Origin: Gammaproteobacteria bacterium
GTDB lineage: Bacteria > Pseudomonadota > Gammaproteobacteria > Steroidobacterales > Foliamicaceae
Assembly: GCA_026708965.1 (NCBI GenBank)
Contig: JAPOTY010000027.1
Span: 1 to 64,000, forward strand
Reading direction: 5' to 3'
Length of the DNA: 64,000 nt
Positions 42,601 to 52,150 of the stretch are shown one piece after another. How positions within the stretch are numbered: position 1 is the stretch's first letter; each line of letters opens with the position of its first letter. The notes under the pieces are model-generated. The model was not told the origin of the DNA and did not search any database. It was given only the letters and a program-made list of their open reading frames with translations. The position numbers and the translations under genes are program-made.

Positions 42601-42700
42601 GCGCCCAAGCGACGTTCAGGCCCAGCGCCAAGCCGGTTCCAATCGCCAAGCATAAGAGGCCGTTCGCGGTTGTGCGAATTATTCCTGCTGATTTTTGCAT
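39650..42700 (-). CDS. TonB-dependent outer-membrane receptor (large, Oar/omp-type)
   Basis: About 1016 residues from ATG 42700, chosen because GAGGAAGCGAGAC precedes it. Signal peptide LLCLAIGTGLALGLNVAWAQ, TonB-box-like LPAVRVTGSR, plug motifs (LTLARVLRQLPQNINGT, STVNLRGLGSEYTLILVDGRR, YGSDAVGGVVNVITRKDYTGVDL). A long barrel follows, with a TBDR motif near the end (DLVIGYQFGQ, LTINNLTNAASRNY). A C10 tract (41141-41150, GPPPTP) lies in frame inside the barrel. The substrate is unknown. It may import oligosaccharide, peptide or siderophore. It is transcribed as an operon with the two following exported proteins. Confidence 0.92.
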   Translation of the reverse strand: MQKSAGIIRTTANGLLCLAIGTGLALGLNVAWAQEETGGGAEEDVLELPAVRVTGSRLNRPPSELSGNLIILDREDIRASGELTLARVLRQLPQNINGTTETFGSQLNGTTNIIGASTVNLRGLGSEYTLILVDGRRIGHSGITGGVSDISTIPLAMVERIEVLLDGASAIYGSDAVGGVVNVITRKDYTGVDLDVNYSRPHKSGFEETRIGVSTGLAWDGGRANIGYEYFRDSGLDASTRDSIINANRDDTGDQQRGQPGPQVRLYSYFFDRSCDAAKAIVYELNGDILTRDEFAALNPEAQAMATCHSDITVPAGFMSGDDLNSIEIFGAPMWGEDTELGYSLRPDKEQNAFSAGVDQAISDAINIHANLRWTRDETTSYRGLNSFNGSLHPNSPYNPFGVRVTAFGQILGPPPTNFASERDTLFTSLGFDGRISEIWSWDVEFSRVANDLASNQASVLDADSVRVGMNSDGVSEASIGRFSGIDEAACAAKQMELGGTRYNYSSFFGGNCTVFGPPPTPINPFGDLSSYVAAGLDSGSENRETQFEALVRGELFSAPGGPVAVVAGYDYREDELDTFSEFHAAVGRCSPLICPSGNPAGAQAFNTSISRTIQAGFFEGAVPLIGAGNAMNGVQRLNLTFSGRYDSYSNVEVQYRNSESGEAGTDNPQDPGSEFTYSVGFLYQMNDSVRFRGRQATSFIAPQMNHLIQRTQDRAPDSSFAQLCLLDPDGSGCTFTRGSTYSIAGANDKLVPETADSISLIAEISPAFLPGVSLRAAWSDTDYENRILQLSGSRFNVDPDNLPGYIIYLPDEDIYLVETRFINVAQLQRTGVDYELRYDWEMGANDFSILVRRSYTNRYDIQLDPAVPSVQNLVETRDDSGPQDARVIEPVSRHKTNAQFTWSNGGLFASIDLEGASRVSTLVSTTSERVTEPATSYDLVIGYQFGQDDLFDAPAWLRGWQTNLTINNLTNAASRNYTLNPETGDRDIYSINPFWEWNHGRSYILNIRKSFAAPQ
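41141..41150. repeat. Homopolymer G10 (C10 on coding strand) within TonB receptor
   Basis: Ten consecutive G on the + strand, read as in-frame Pro codons (FGPPPTP). Loss or gain of one base would stop the receptor about half-way. Such a tract is a hot spot for slipped-strand mutation and also for sequencing error. Confidence 0.9.
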
Positions 42701-42916
42701 GTCTCGCTTCCTCAATCGGTTTTGCTTTGCCGAGGCATGGCCTAGTATTGCCTGCTTCGTCTTTCGACACTATACACCCGCGCGCCGCTGCCCGCTGCGG
42801 ATTGAACCAGACGGTCGAGACGGGAGGTTTTGATAGGCGCTGCGGCGAAAGCTGAACGATAGGAAGCGGGATTGCAAACATGGTCTGGTGGTAGAATGCC
42901 ACCGTTTTAATGCTTG

Positions 42917-42942
42917 GCGCCGCCTTTGCAGCGGCGCTTTTT
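42917..42942 (+). promoter_or_regulatory. Terminator-like hairpin directly before gyrA
   Basis: GCGCCGC, loop CTTTGCA, GCGGCGC, then five T, ending four bases before the gyrA ATG. A perfect 7-base stem with a U-tract has the form of an intrinsic terminator, but here it covers the ribosome-binding region. It could attenuate or occlude gyrA translation, or terminate read-through from upstream. A TAGAAT hexamer at 42892-42897 could be the -10 element. Confidence 0.6.
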
Positions 42943-42946
42943 GTGA

Positions 42947-45514
42947 ATGGCCGGGTCTGCCCCTGAAATCGTACCGGTAAAGCTCGAAGAGGAGATGCGC
43001 CGGTCCTATCTGGACTACGCGATGTCCGTCATCGTGGGGCGGGCGCTCCCCGATGTCCGCGACGGCCTCAAGCCCGTGCATAGGCGCATTCTGCACGCGA
43101 TGCGCGAGCTGGGGAATCTCCACGACCGCCCGTATAAGAAATCGGCTCGCATCGTGGGCGACGTGATCGGCCGCTTCCATCCGCACGGCGACACGGCGGT
43201 GTACGACGCCATTGTTCGCATGGCGCAGGATTTCTCGCTGCGCTATCCGCTGGTGGACGGCCAGGGCAACTTCGGCTCCATGGACGGCGACGCGCCGGCC
43301 GCCATGCGCTACACCGAGATCCGCATGGCGTCCATCGCCGCTCCCATGCTTGCCGATATCGACCGCGAGACCGTGGATTTCGTCGAGAACTACGACGGCG
43401 CCGAGCAGGAGCCCACGGTGCTGCCGGCGCGGCTTCCCAATTTGCTCGTGAACGGCGCGTCGGGCATTGCCGTGGGCATGGCCACGAATATCCCGCCGCA
43501 CAATCTTCGGGAAGTGATCGACGCGGCCCTGGCTTTGAGCCGCGATCCGGAAATCGGCATCGCGGAGCTGATGGAGATCCTGCCCGGGCCCGATTTCCCC
43601 ACCGCCGCGCAGATCGTCGATGATTCGGGCGCGGCATCGGCCTACCGCACCGGACGCGGAACGATCCTGCTGAGGGCGCGGGCCGAAATCGAACAGGGCG
43701 CGTCCCGCAGCGCCATTGTCGTATCCGAGCTTCCCTACCGCGTCAACAAGGCGCGCTGCGTGGAGAAGATAGCGGAGCTGGCGCGCAAGAAGGTTATTGC
43801 CGGAATCCACGAAGTGCGCGACGAGTCCGATAAGGACGGGCTGCGGGTGGTGGTGGAGCTGCGCCGCGACGCCAGCCCCGAAATCGTGCTCAACAACCTC
43901 TACCGGCGCACGCCGCTGGAATCGAGCTTCGGCATCAATATGGTGGCGCTGTGCGGCGGGCGTCCGCAATTGCTTAACCTCAAGGAGCTGCTGGGGCATT
44001 TCCTCGATCACCGGCGCGACGTGGTGACCCGCCGCAGCGTTCACGATCTGCGCCAGGCCAAGGCCCGCGCCCATGTTCTGGAGGGGTTGACGGTGGCGCT
44101 GGCCAATATCGACGAGGTGGTGGCGCTAATCAAGGATTCGGGCAACGCCGCCGAGGCGCGCGCCGCGCTGACCGGCAGGATATGGCCGCCGGGCGCGGTG
44201 CGCGGCCTTTTGGAGCGCACCGAAGGCGCGCCCAAGGAGCTTCCGAACCTCGGCGACCGGGGATACCGGCTTTCGGACCGCCAGGCGCGGGCTATCCTGG
44301 AGCTGCGCCTGCAGCGCCTGACCGGGCTGGAGCAGCATGCCATTCTGAAGGAATACGGCGATCTGCTCGCAAAGATGCAGGAGCTGGCGGAAATCCTGCG
44401 CGATCCGGACCGGCTGCTGGAAGTGGTGCGCGGCGAATTGGCCGAGCTGCGCGAGGAATTCGGCGACGAGCGCCGAACCGAGATCATCGCCGATTACAGC
44501 CGGGTGGCCGACGAGGACCTGATTCCGCGCCGGGACCTGCTGGTCACGCTGTCCTGGCGCGGCTACGTGAAGACCCAGGAGCTGGAGACTTTCCGCACCC
44601 AGGGGCGGGGCGGACGGGGCAAGCGGGGCGCTTCGGTGGGCGAGGAGGATTTCATCGATCAGCTGCTGGTCACGAATTCGCATTCCACCCTGCTGTGCTT
44701 CACCGACCGGGCGCGGGTCTATCAGATCAGGCCGTTCGAGATTCCCACCCAGAGCCGCGAAACGCGCGGCTTGCCGATCGCCAACCTGCTGCCCGGCTTG
44801 GAGGAGGGCGAGCGGGTCAATTCGGTGCTGCCGGTGGAATCCTTCGACCCTGGACGTTTCGTGTTCATGGCCACGCGCCGCGGGCGGGTCAAGAAAACCC
44901 GTTTGGACGCCTTCTCCAGTATCCGCCGCACGGGCATCTACGCGCTCAGCCTCAAAGACGAGGACCGGCTGGTGGAGGCCGCGATCACCGATGGCCGCAG
45001 CGACGTGATCCTCGTGGCCAGCAACGGTCGGTCGGCGCGTTTTCCCGAAACGTCCGTGCGGCCCATGGGGCGCACGGCCGCCGGGGTGATCGGCCAGCGC
45101 TTGCAAAAGAAAAAACAGGCGGTGGTGGCGGCGCTGATCGTTAGCGCGGACGATGCCGGAGACGAAGGCGTTTGGGTGCTCCAGGCAACCACCAAGGGTT
45201 TCGGCAAGCGCACGCCGGTCACGGAATTTCCGCGAAAGGGCAGGGCCGGCCAAGGCGTGATCTCGATTCGCACCGAGGGCCGCAACGGCAAGCTGATCGG
45301 CGCCGCGCTGGTGCGCGACGGCGATGAGGCCATGCTGATGACGGCCGGCGGCACGCTGATCCGAACGGCGATCGGCGATGTGTCCATCCAAGGCCGTTAT
45401 TCGCACGGCGTGCGCTTGATGCGCCCGGACAAAGGCGACCGCGTGGCCGTGTTCTGCACCCTGGAAGGAGATCAGCAAGAACCGGAGCCGGCGGATTCCG
45501 CGGAGCAGGAATGA
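42947..45514 (+). CDS. gyrA: DNA gyrase subunit A
   Basis: 855 residues, close to the E. coli length (875). Breakage-reunion domain: [84 protein letters not shown], where the Tyr in MRYTEI is catalytic. The position equivalent to E. coli Ser83 is Thr, and the Asp87-equivalent is kept. The C-terminal beta-pinwheel carries the GyrA box as QGRGGRG, which separates gyrase from ParC. It introduces negative supercoils with GyrB. SerC overlaps its stop (ATGA). Confidence 0.97.
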   Translation: MAGSAPEIVPVKLEEEMRRSYLDYAMSVIVGRALPDVRDGLKPVHRRILHAMRELGNLHDRPYKKSARIVGDVIGRFHPHGDTAVYDAIVRMAQDFSLRYPLVDGQGNFGSMDGDAPAAMRYTEIRMASIAAPMLADIDRETVDFVENYDGAEQEPTVLPARLPNLLVNGASGIAVGMATNIPPHNLREVIDAALALSRDPEIGIAELMEILPGPDFPTAAQIVDDSGAASAYRTGRGTILLRARAEIEQGASRSAIVVSELPYRVNKARCVEKIAELARKKVIAGIHEVRDESDKDGLRVVVELRRDASPEIVLNNLYRRTPLESSFGINMVALCGGRPQLLNLKELLGHFLDHRRDVVTRRSVHDLRQAKARAHVLEGLTVALANIDEVVALIKDSGNAAEARAALTGRIWPPGAVRGLLERTEGAPKELPNLGDRGYRLSDRQARAILELRLQRLTGLEQHAILKEYGDLLAKMQELAEILRDPDRLLEVVRGELAELREEFGDERRTEIIADYSRVADEDLIPRRDLLVTLSWRGYVKTQELETFRTQGRGGRGKRGASVGEEDFIDQLLVTNSHSTLLCFTDRARVYQIRPFEIPTQSRETRGLPIANLLPGLEEGERVNSVLPVESFDPGRFVFMATRRGRVKKTRLDAFSSIRRTGIYALSLKDEDRLVEAAITDGRSDVILVASNGRSARFPETSVRPMGRTAAGVIGQRLQKKKQAVVAALIVSADDAGDEGVWVLQATTKGFGKRTPVTEFPRKGRAGQGVISIRTEGRNGKLIGAALVRDGDEAMLMTAGGTLIRTAIGDVSIQGRYSHGVRLMRPDKGDRVAVFCTLEGDQQEPEPADSAEQE

Positions 45515-46590
45515 ACCGCATTTTCAATTTCAGCGCCGGGCCGGCGAACCTGCCGCTGCCGGTGCTCGAGCAGGCCCGCGACGAGCTGCTGGACTGGCAG
45601 GGCCGCGGGCTTTCGGTGATGGAGGACAGCCACCGGGGCCGCGCGTTCGTGGAGCTGGCCGAGCGCTCCGAGCAGGATTTGCGCGCTTTGCTTTCGATTC
45701 CCGACGATTACGCCGTGCTATTCATGCAGGGCGGCGCCACCCTGCAATTCGCCACCATTCCCATGACGCTGGCCAAGCCTGAGCAGGGCGTTGATTACCT
45801 GATCACCGGCCATTGGGGCAAGAAGGCCGCGTCCGAGGCCGCCAAGCTGCGCCCGATGCGCGTGGTTGCCGACGGCGAGGCCCTCGGCTACCGCTCGGTT
45901 CCGGCCATGGAGGACTGGGAAACCGGGGCGGATGCGGCCTATTTGCACTACACGGCCAATGAAACTCTTCACGGGCTGGAAATCGATCCGCCGCCGGCTG
46001 CGGGCTATGCGCCGCTGGTATGCGATATGTCCTCCACTTTGCTTTCGCGCCCGATCCCGGTGGAGCGATTCGGCCTGATCTACGCCTGCGCCCAGAAGAA
46101 TATCGGGCCGGCCGGCGTGACCGTGGTGATTATCAGCCCGGATTTGATCGAACGCGTTCCGCAAGATACGCCTCTGGCGCTGAATTACCGCAAGATCGCC
46201 GCCGCCGGTTCCATGCTCAATACGCCCGCCACCTTTCCTTGGTACATGGCGTCGCTCGTGTTCCGCTGGGTGGCCGACCAAGGCGGCCTCGCCGGCATGG
46301 CCGAGCGCAACCGGCGCAAGGCTGATCTCCTCTACGGCCATATCGACGGCTCGGATTTTTACGCCAACCTAGTGGACCCCAACTGGCGCTCATGGATGAA
46401 CGTGCCGTTCACGCTGGCCGAGCCGTCGCTGGACGCGAAATTCCTGGAGACGGCCGAGCAGCAGGGCCTCTACGGGCTGAAAGGCCACCGCGCGGTGGGC
46501 GGGATGCGCGCTTCGATATACAACGCCATGCCCGAAGCGGGCGTGCGGGCGCTGGTGAGCTTCATGGAGGAGTTCGAGCGCAAGGCTTGA
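45511..46590 (+). CDS. serC: Phosphoserine aminotransferase
   Basis: 359 residues. N-terminal [18 protein letters not shown] and [29 protein letters not shown] are SerC signatures. The PLP lysine lies in [17 protein letters not shown], and the ARG-like substrate site in [15 protein letters not shown]. It makes 3-phosphoserine for serine synthesis, and the matching step of pyridoxal phosphate synthesis. It overlaps gyrA by four bases, the common gammaproteobacterial arrangement, and precedes serA. Confidence 0.96.
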   Translation: MNRIFNFSAGPANLPLPVLEQARDELLDWQGRGLSVMEDSHRGRAFVELAERSEQDLRALLSIPDDYAVLFMQGGATLQFATIPMTLAKPEQGVDYLITGHWGKKAASEAAKLRPMRVVADGEALGYRSVPAMEDWETGADAAYLHYTANETLHGLEIDPPPAAGYAPLVCDMSSTLLSRPIPVERFGLIYACAQKNIGPAGVTVVIISPDLIERVPQDTPLALNYRKIAAAGSMLNTPATFPWYMASLVFRWVADQGGLAGMAERNRRKADLLYGHIDGSDFYANLVDPNWRSWMNVPFTLAEPSLDAKFLETAEQQGLYGLKGHRAVGGMRASIYNAMPEAGVRALVSFMEEFERKA

Positions 46591-46657
46591 CCGATTTGAC
46601 GCGGTCGTCCGCCGGACGCTAGGGCAGGATGCGCTCGTTCCGACGGAAGGCCTTGCG

Positions 46658-47851
46658 ATGACCCGGAAGACCAACATGTTCAATATCCGAATCTACAACA
46701 GTATCGCCAACGAGGGCCTTGCGCGCCTGCCGTCCGACCGCTACGCCGCGCCTTCCGACCATGAGGCGCCGGACGGCATCCTGCTGCGCTCCCACGATCT
46801 GCATTCGGTCGAGATTCCGCAAAGCGTGCAGGTGGTGGCGCGGGCGGGCGCGGGCGTCAACAATATTCCGGTGGACGCCTTGGCTGAGCGCGGCGTTCCT
46901 GTGCTCAACGCGCCTGGCGCCAACGCCAACGCCGTCAAGGAGGTGGTGCTGGCCGGCATGCTGCTGGCGGCGCGCAATATTCTTCCGGCATGGGACCATT
47001 TGCGCGGCCTGGATCTTCCGCCTGAGCAGCTTCGCAAGGCCGTCGAGTCGCAGAAGAAGCAATTCGCCGGCCAGGAGCTGTCGGACCGGTTCATGGGCGT
47101 GGTCGGGCTGGGCGCGGTGGGCGTGAAGGTGGCCAACGCGACGGTCGCTCTGGGAATGAAAGTATTCGGATACGATCCCGCGTTGTCGCTCGACCGGGCC
47201 TGGGAGCTGTCGTCGCAGGTCGGCAAGGGGCGAAGCCTCGAGCATGTATTCGCCGGCGCCGATTTCGTGAGCGTTCATGTGCCGCTCATGGATGCCACCC
47301 GCAATCTGGTGTCCGGCAGCCTTATCCGCAGCATGCGCAAGGGCGGCGTGCTGCTGAATTTTGCCCGCGGCGGCATCGTGGACCTCAAGGACGTGATCGA
47401 AGCCTTGGATTCGGGCTGGCTTTCCGCCTATGTCTGCGATTTCCCCGAGCCCGAGCTGGTGCGCCATCCCAAGGCGATCCTGCTGCCCCATCTGGGGGCA
47501 TCGACTTCCGAGGCCGAAGTCAACTGCGCCGTGATCGCCGCGGAGAACCTGCGGGCCTACCTGGAGGACGGCAACGTGCGCGGCTCGGTCAATTTTCCGG
47601 TCATTGATCTGCCCCGCGGCGACGGCTACCGGCTGACGATCGCTAATTCCAACGTTCCGTGGATCGTGGCCAATATATCGGCGTTGCTGGCGGAAGAAAA
47701 CCTCAATATCGAGTACATGATGAATATGTCGCGGGGGCAATTGGCCTATACCGTGCTGGATCTCAACGATCAGGCGCCCGAGAGGGTTATTCGGCGGCTC
47801 AAGGAGATGGAGGGCATTCTCAGGGTCAGGGACCTGGGCCGGGCTGTCTAG
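46658..47851 (+). CDS. serA: D-3-phosphoglycerate dehydrogenase
   Basis: 397 residues. Substrate and NAD domains: VVARAGAGVNNIPVDALAERG, NAPGANANAVKEVVLAGML, GVVGLGAVGVKVANATVALG (Rossmann), HVPLMDATRNLVSG, FARGGIVD, and the HLGASTSEAE catalytic segment. A C-terminal ACT domain (YRLTIANSNVPWIVANISALLAEENLNI) is consistent with serine feedback. It oxidises 3-phosphoglycerate, the first step of serine synthesis, and sits directly after serC. In many gammas pheA/hisC or tyrA fill this slot. Confidence 0.94.
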   Translation: MTRKTNMFNIRIYNSIANEGLARLPSDRYAAPSDHEAPDGILLRSHDLHSVEIPQSVQVVARAGAGVNNIPVDALAERGVPVLNAPGANANAVKEVVLAGMLLAARNILPAWDHLRGLDLPPEQLRKAVESQKKQFAGQELSDRFMGVVGLGAVGVKVANATVALGMKVFGYDPALSLDRAWELSSQVGKGRSLEHVFAGADFVSVHVPLMDATRNLVSGSLIRSMRKGGVLLNFARGGIVDLKDVIEALDSGWLSAYVCDFPEPELVRHPKAILLPHLGASTSEAEVNCAVIAAENLRAYLEDGNVRGSVNFPVIDLPRGDGYRLTIANSNVPWIVANISALLAEENLNIEYMMNMSRGQLAYTVLDLNDQAPERVIRRLKEMEGILRVRDLGRAV

Positions 47852-47869
47852 ACCGCAAGAAGGTGTTTG

Positions 47870-49174
47870 GTGGGTTCCTGGCGTGTAAGCCGCACCAGTG
47901 CTCCGTCAGCGCCGCAGACCTTGCTTGTGCCGGGGGATAAATCGATCTCGCATCGCGCAGTGATGCTTGCCACGCTGGCGCTAGGGGAAAGCGAGATCGT
48001 CAATTTTCTGCCGGGCAGCGACTGTCTGGCCACCGTGGGAGCCATGGAGAGCCTCGGGGGCCGTATGACGTGGCTGGCCCGCGACCGGTTGCTGGTTCGG
48101 GGCGCGCAGCCATTGCGCTCCCCCGGCCAGCCGCTGGACTGCGGCAATTCCGGCACGGCGATGCGTCTTCTGGCGGGCCTGATGGCCGGTCAGAATGTGG
48201 CCGCGCGATTGCATGGAGATGATTCCCTGAGCCGCCGGCCGATGCACCGGGTGGTGGATCCTCTCACTCGCATGGGAGCGCGCGTCAAGGCCCTGGGGGA
48301 GGACGGCCGCCCGCCCTTGCTGATCGATCCGGGAGAGGGCCTGCACGGCGTCTCCTTTGCGCCGTCCGTGCCTAGCGCGCAGGTGAAATCCGCCATTCTG
48401 CTGGCTGGTCTGGGCGCATGGGGAGAGACCAGCGTGACGGAATCCACGCCCACCCGGGATCATACGGAGCGGATGCTGCCAAGTTTCGGCGTCTCGCTTG
48501 AGCGCGCCGACGGATCGGTTTCCCTAACAGGCCGGCAGCCGCTGCGCGCTGCGAGAATCGATATTCCCGGAGATTTTTCCTCAGCGGCGTTTCTTCTTTT
48601 GGCAGGCGTGATCGGACAGGTTGAAGCGCGGACGGATTCCGTGGGGATCAATCCCGGGCGAACAGGATTCCTGCAAGCGCTGAAGCGGATGGGCGCCGGG
48701 GTCCGGATTTTGGCGCGGCGCCATGCGGGCGCCGAGCCGGTAGCGGATCTGGCGGCGGCGCCGGCTGCCTTGAAAGGCGTCCGCCTGCCGGCTTCGCTGG
48801 CGCCTTCGATGATTGACGAGATGCCCGCTTTATTCGCGGCGGCGGCATGCGCCAGCGGCCAGACCGTGATTGAGGGCGCCGCCGAGCTGAGAGTCAAGGA
48901 AAGCGACCGTATTGCCGTGATGGTGGCCGGCCTCAGGGCGCTTGGCGTCGAATGCCGGGAGACACCGGACGGAGCGAGCATCAATGGCGGAGCCGTGCGT
49001 GGCGGAGAGGTGGATGCGCAAGGCGACCACCGCATCGCCATGGCCTTCTCGATTCTTGCGCTCGTTGCCAAGGGACCCGTTACAGTCAAGGGCGTTGAAC
49101 TGGTGGATACCTCATTCCCGGGTTTCGCTAGGATTGCGCGGTCCTTGGGATTGCTCTTTGAATCCATCGGCTGA
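47870..49174 (+). CDS. aroA: 3-phosphoshikimate 1-carboxyvinyltransferase (EPSP synthase)
   Basis: 434 residues from GTG 47870, seven bases after AGAAGG; the track uses TTG 47867. Family motifs: LVPGDKSISHRAVMLATLA, DCGNSGTAMRLLAGLMAG, SRRPMHRVVDPLTRMGA, SAQVKSAILLAGL, DEMPALFAAAACASGQT, RVKESDRIAVM and DHRIAMAF. It condenses shikimate-3-phosphate and PEP in aromatic amino-acid synthesis. Its 3' end overlaps the likely cmk start by 17 bases, the usual aroA-cmk pairing. Confidence 0.95.
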   Translation: MGSWRVSRTSAPSAPQTLLVPGDKSISHRAVMLATLALGESEIVNFLPGSDCLATVGAMESLGGRMTWLARDRLLVRGAQPLRSPGQPLDCGNSGTAMRLLAGLMAGQNVAARLHGDDSLSRRPMHRVVDPLTRMGARVKALGEDGRPPLLIDPGEGLHGVSFAPSVPSAQVKSAILLAGLGAWGETSVTESTPTRDHTERMLPSFGVSLERADGSVSLTGRQPLRAARIDIPGDFSSAAFLLLAGVIGQVEARTDSVGINPGRTGFLQALKRMGAGVRILARRHAGAEPVADLAAAPAALKGVRLPASLAPSMIDEMPALFAAAACASGQTVIEGAAELRVKESDRIAVMVAGLRALGVECRETPDGASINGGAVRGGEVDAQGDHRIAMAFSILALVAKGPVTVKGVELVDTSFPGFARIARSLGLLFESIG

Positions 49175-49883
49175 ATCCCGCCCAACCGCGGCCAAGGCGC
49201 CGGTGATCTGCATCGACGGGCCTGCCGGGGCCGGCAAGGGCGTGGTCGCGGGTGATCTCGCAGGACGGCTGGGTTGGCGCCATCTCGACAGCGGCGCCCT
49301 TTACCGGACAGTCGCGCTTGCCTTGCTGCGCGGGGGGCTGATGGATGCGGACGAATCGCGCATCGAGGCCTATTTGAGAGAGTGCCGCTTTGAATTCAAT
49401 GCGGCTGTAGAGGGAGAGGGTAATCGGGTATTGCTGAACGGTGCGGACCTGAGTGCCGAAATCCGCGCCGAGAACGTGGGCGTGGCCGCTTCGCGCATCG
49501 CCAGCCTTTCGGTCGTTCGCCGCTTTCTGCTTGCCCGGCAGCGCCGGTTTCGCCGGATGCCCGGCCTGGTGGCGGAAGGGCGCGACATGGCATCGGTGGT
49601 GTTTCCGGATGCGCCACTTAGGATTTATCTTCATGCGAGTCTCGAAAAACGCGCCGAGCGGCGTCATAAGCAATTGAAGCAAAAGGGAATCAATGCTAGT
49701 ATGGGCGATCTGATTCGCGATCTGGCGGAGCGTGACCGCCGAGACCGGGACCGACCGCTGGCGCCGCTTAAAAGAGCGCGCCAAGCTGAGGTGCTGGATA
49801 CCACGGCGCTGACTGTACTGGAAACAAGAGATGCGGCTTGGCGCTTGGTCACGGCGGTCTGGCCCGGTATGGCAGCCGGATAA
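49158..49883 (+). CDS. cmk: Cytidylate kinase
   Basis: About 241 residues. The frame runs on upstream to 48942, so the start is chosen as TTG 49158, inside aroA, which leaves a short tail before the first beta strand (APVICIDGPAGAGKGVVAGDLAGRLG, P-loop). CMP-binding LDSGALYRTVALALLRG and RRFRRMPGLVAEGRDMASVVFPDAPLRIYL are typical of bacterial Cmk, and the lid is RDRRDRDRPLAPLKRA. It phosphorylates CMP/dCMP. It precedes rpsA, as in most gammaproteobacteria. Confidence 0.93.
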   Translation: MNPSAESRPTAAKAPVICIDGPAGAGKGVVAGDLAGRLGWRHLDSGALYRTVALALLRGGLMDADESRIEAYLRECRFEFNAAVEGEGNRVLLNGADLSAEIRAENVGVAASRIASLSVVRRFLLARQRRFRRMPGLVAEGRDMASVVFPDAPLRIYLHASLEKRAERRHKQLKQKGINASMGDLIRDLAERDRRDRDRPLAPLKRARQAEVLDTTALTVLETRDAAWRLVTAVWPGMAAG

Positions 49884-49896
49884 CGGATCGGTAGCG

Positions 49897-49919
49897 GCGC
49901 CTGCCCGGAAGGCGGGCGC
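49897..49919 (+). terminator. Hairpin between cmk and rpsA
   Basis: GCGCCTGCC, loop CGGAA, GGCGGGCGC (one G-U pair) followed by only TTTAAC. It could be a weak terminator after cmk, or a leader hairpin in the rpsA 5' region, where ribosomal protein S1 autoregulates its own translation. Confidence 0.4.
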
Positions 49920-49979
49920 TTTAACTAAGGCAACCGCGGGCGCCAAGGAAGACGCGCGCGCAACATAATGAGGCCCTGA

Positions 49980-51674
49980 ATGGCAGAAAGCTTCGCAGAG
50001 TTGGTCGAGGCCAATCTCGCCCAAAGAAATTTCCGGCCGGGAGAGATACTCTCGGCGCAAGTGATCGATATCAGTCCGGAAATCGTTACGGTCAGCGCCG
50101 GACTCAAGTCCGAGGCGCTGATCCCCGCCAGCCAGTTCATGGACGAGACCGGCGAACTGGAAGTGGACATCGGCGACGAGGTGGAAGTCGCTCTCGATTC
50201 GATGGAGGACGGGTTCGGCGAAACTCGCCTGTCGAGGGAAAGAGCCAAGCGGACGCGCGTATGGGAGAATCTCGAATCCGCGTTCGATCAGCAGGAGATC
50301 GTGCAAGGCGCCATCAGCGGCCGCGTAAAAGGCGGCTTTACCGTGGACGTTTCAAATGTGCGGGCCTTCCTGCCGGGCTCGCTGGTGGATATGCATCCGA
50401 TCCGCGACACCACCTACCTTGAGGGGCGCAAGCTCGATTTCAAGGTCATCAAGCTCGACCGTCGGCGCAATAACGTGGTGGTATCGCGGCGGGCGGTGAT
50501 TGAGGAACTGCACAGCGCTGAACGCGCCGCCCTTCTCGCCAGCCTCGAAGAGGGGCAGGTGGTGGACGGGGTGGTCAAGAACCTGACCGAGTATGGCGCG
50601 TTTGTGGACCTCGGCGGCATCGATGGATTGCTGCATGTGACCGATATGGCATGGAGGCGCGTCAAGCATCCGTCCGAAGTGGTTGAGGTAGGGCAGGAGC
50701 TTCAGGTCAAGATTCTCCGGTTTGACAGTGAGCGCAACCGTGTTTCCTTAGGGCTTAAGCAGTTGGGCGAGGATCCGTGGGTCGATATCGCCCGGCGCTA
50801 CCCGCCGCACACGCGGCTGTTCGGGAAGGTCACCAACGTGGCCGATTACGGCTGTTTCGTGCAGATCGAGGAAGGCGTGGAAGGGCTGGTTCATGTCTCC
50901 GAAATGGATTGGACCAGCAAGAACGTTAATCCCGGCAAGATTGTCCATGTGGGCCAGGAAGTTGAAGTGATGGTGCTGGATATCAATGAGGAGCGGCGCC
51001 GTGTTTCGCTGGGCCTCAAGCAGTGCATGGGAAATCCTTGGCAAGATTTCGCCAGCAACCACAAGAAGGACGACCGCGTGGCGGGCAAGGTCCGCTCCAT
51101 GACCGATTTCGGCATCTTCATCGGGCTTGAGGGGAATATTGATGGCCTCGTTCATCTTTCGGACCTGTCCTGGGATATTCCCGGCGAGGAGGCGGTGCGG
51201 AACTACCGCAAAGGCCAGGAGGTGGAAGCCGTGGTGCTTTCCATTGATGCGGATCGGGAGCGAATCTCCTTGGGGATCCGGCAACTGCAGGGCGACCCGC
51301 TGGCCAGTTTCCTGCGCGACCATCCCAAGGGCAGCGTCGTGACCGCCGTTGTGACCTCCGTGGAGCAACGCCGGGTGGATCTTGAGTTGGCGGAGGGAGT
51401 GAGCGGCAGGATGCGGGCTGCGGAATTATCGCGCGAGCATGTGGACGATGCGCGGATGCAGGTCAAGCAGGGCCAGTCCATCGAAGCCCGGATTGTTGGC
51501 GTGGACCGCAAATCCCGACTGGTTTCGCTATCGGTGCGCGCCATGGAAGAGCAGGCCGAAGCCGAGGCCTTGCGGGACTACGAGGCGGAAGTCGGCGAAC
51601 GAATCAAGGGCGCCACTCTCGGTGAATTGCTGCGAAGCCAGCAGGACCAGGATGCCGGTAAAGCAGAGGACTAG
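49980..51674 (+). CDS. rpsA: 30S ribosomal protein S1
   Basis: 564 residues, near the usual gammaproteobacterial length, built of six S1/OB repeats. They are visible at [149 protein letters not shown], and a last, weaker copy ([26 protein letters not shown]). It binds mRNA on the 30S subunit. Ends with a charged tail. Confidence 0.97.
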   Translation: MAESFAELVEANLAQRNFRPGEILSAQVIDISPEIVTVSAGLKSEALIPASQFMDETGELEVDIGDEVEVALDSMEDGFGETRLSRERAKRTRVWENLESAFDQQEIVQGAISGRVKGGFTVDVSNVRAFLPGSLVDMHPIRDTTYLEGRKLDFKVIKLDRRRNNVVVSRRAVIEELHSAERAALLASLEEGQVVDGVVKNLTEYGAFVDLGGIDGLLHVTDMAWRRVKHPSEVVEVGQELQVKILRFDSERNRVSLGLKQLGEDPWVDIARRYPPHTRLFGKVTNVADYGCFVQIEEGVEGLVHVSEMDWTSKNVNPGKIVHVGQEVEVMVLDINEERRRVSLGLKQCMGNPWQDFASNHKKDDRVAGKVRSMTDFGIFIGLEGNIDGLVHLSDLSWDIPGEEAVRNYRKGQEVEAVVLSIDADRERISLGIRQLQGDPLASFLRDHPKGSVVTAVVTSVEQRRVDLELAEGVSGRMRAAELSREHVDDARMQVKQGQSIEARIVGVDRKSRLVSLSVRAMEEQAEAEALRDYEAEVGERIKGATLGELLRSQQDQDAGKAED

Positions 51675-51747
51675 CGGAATCAGCCGGATCAGCGGGGGGC
51701 GGTCGATGCCGCCCCTTGCCTGAGATTTCCAAGGGGGCACAGGCGCT

Positions 51748-52119
51748 ATGAATTCAATCTCGTCCAAGGCATCCAAGGGCGCTATCACCCGCTCGGAGCT
51801 GGTTCGCATCGTTATGCGCAGGCTGCTGGAAGATGAGCGGTTCAGCTATTTTTCCTCCGCCGAGCTTGAGGCTTCAATCAAGCACGTCATCGATCTGATG
51901 GCGCAGACGCTGGCCTCCGGCGGCGGCATTGAGATTCGCGGGTTCGGCAGCTTCAATCTCAGTTACCGGCGGGCCCGCATCGGGCGCAATCCGCGCACCG
52001 GCCAGGCGGTGGCGCTTCCCAGCAAATACGTGCCCAAGTTTCGGCCAGGCAAGCGTTTGCGCGAGCGCGTAAACGCCGCCGCCAGGCTCTCGGCCGGAGC
52101 TTCGAGCCCGGGGCGCTAA
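51748..52119 (+). CDS. ihfB: Integration host factor beta subunit
   Basis: 123 residues, longer than the usual ~94 because of a 12-residue N-terminal lead (MNSISSKASKGA) and an Ala/Ser-rich tail. The HU/IHF core is clear: ITRSELVRIVMRRLLEDERFSYFSSAELEASIKHVIDLMAQTLASGGGIEIRGFGSFNLSYRRARIGRNPRTGQAV with the DNA-intercalating Pro-containing arm, then PKFRPGKRLRERVN. It bends DNA with IhfA. Follows rpsA as in Pseudomonas and E. coli. Confidence 0.93.
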   Translation: MNSISSKASKGAITRSELVRIVMRRLLEDERFSYFSSAELEASIKHVIDLMAQTLASGGGIEIRGFGSFNLSYRRARIGRNPRTGQAVALPSKYVPKFRPGKRLRERVNAAARLSAGASSPGR

Positions 52120-52150
52120 GCGCGGCTGCCGGTTGCGGAGGCGTGTGGGG

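Noticed and set aside
42770-44074. 434-residue antisense ORF under gyrA
   Set aside because: Antisense to the conserved gyrA core; composition is His/Arg/Gln-rich; no recognisable domain.
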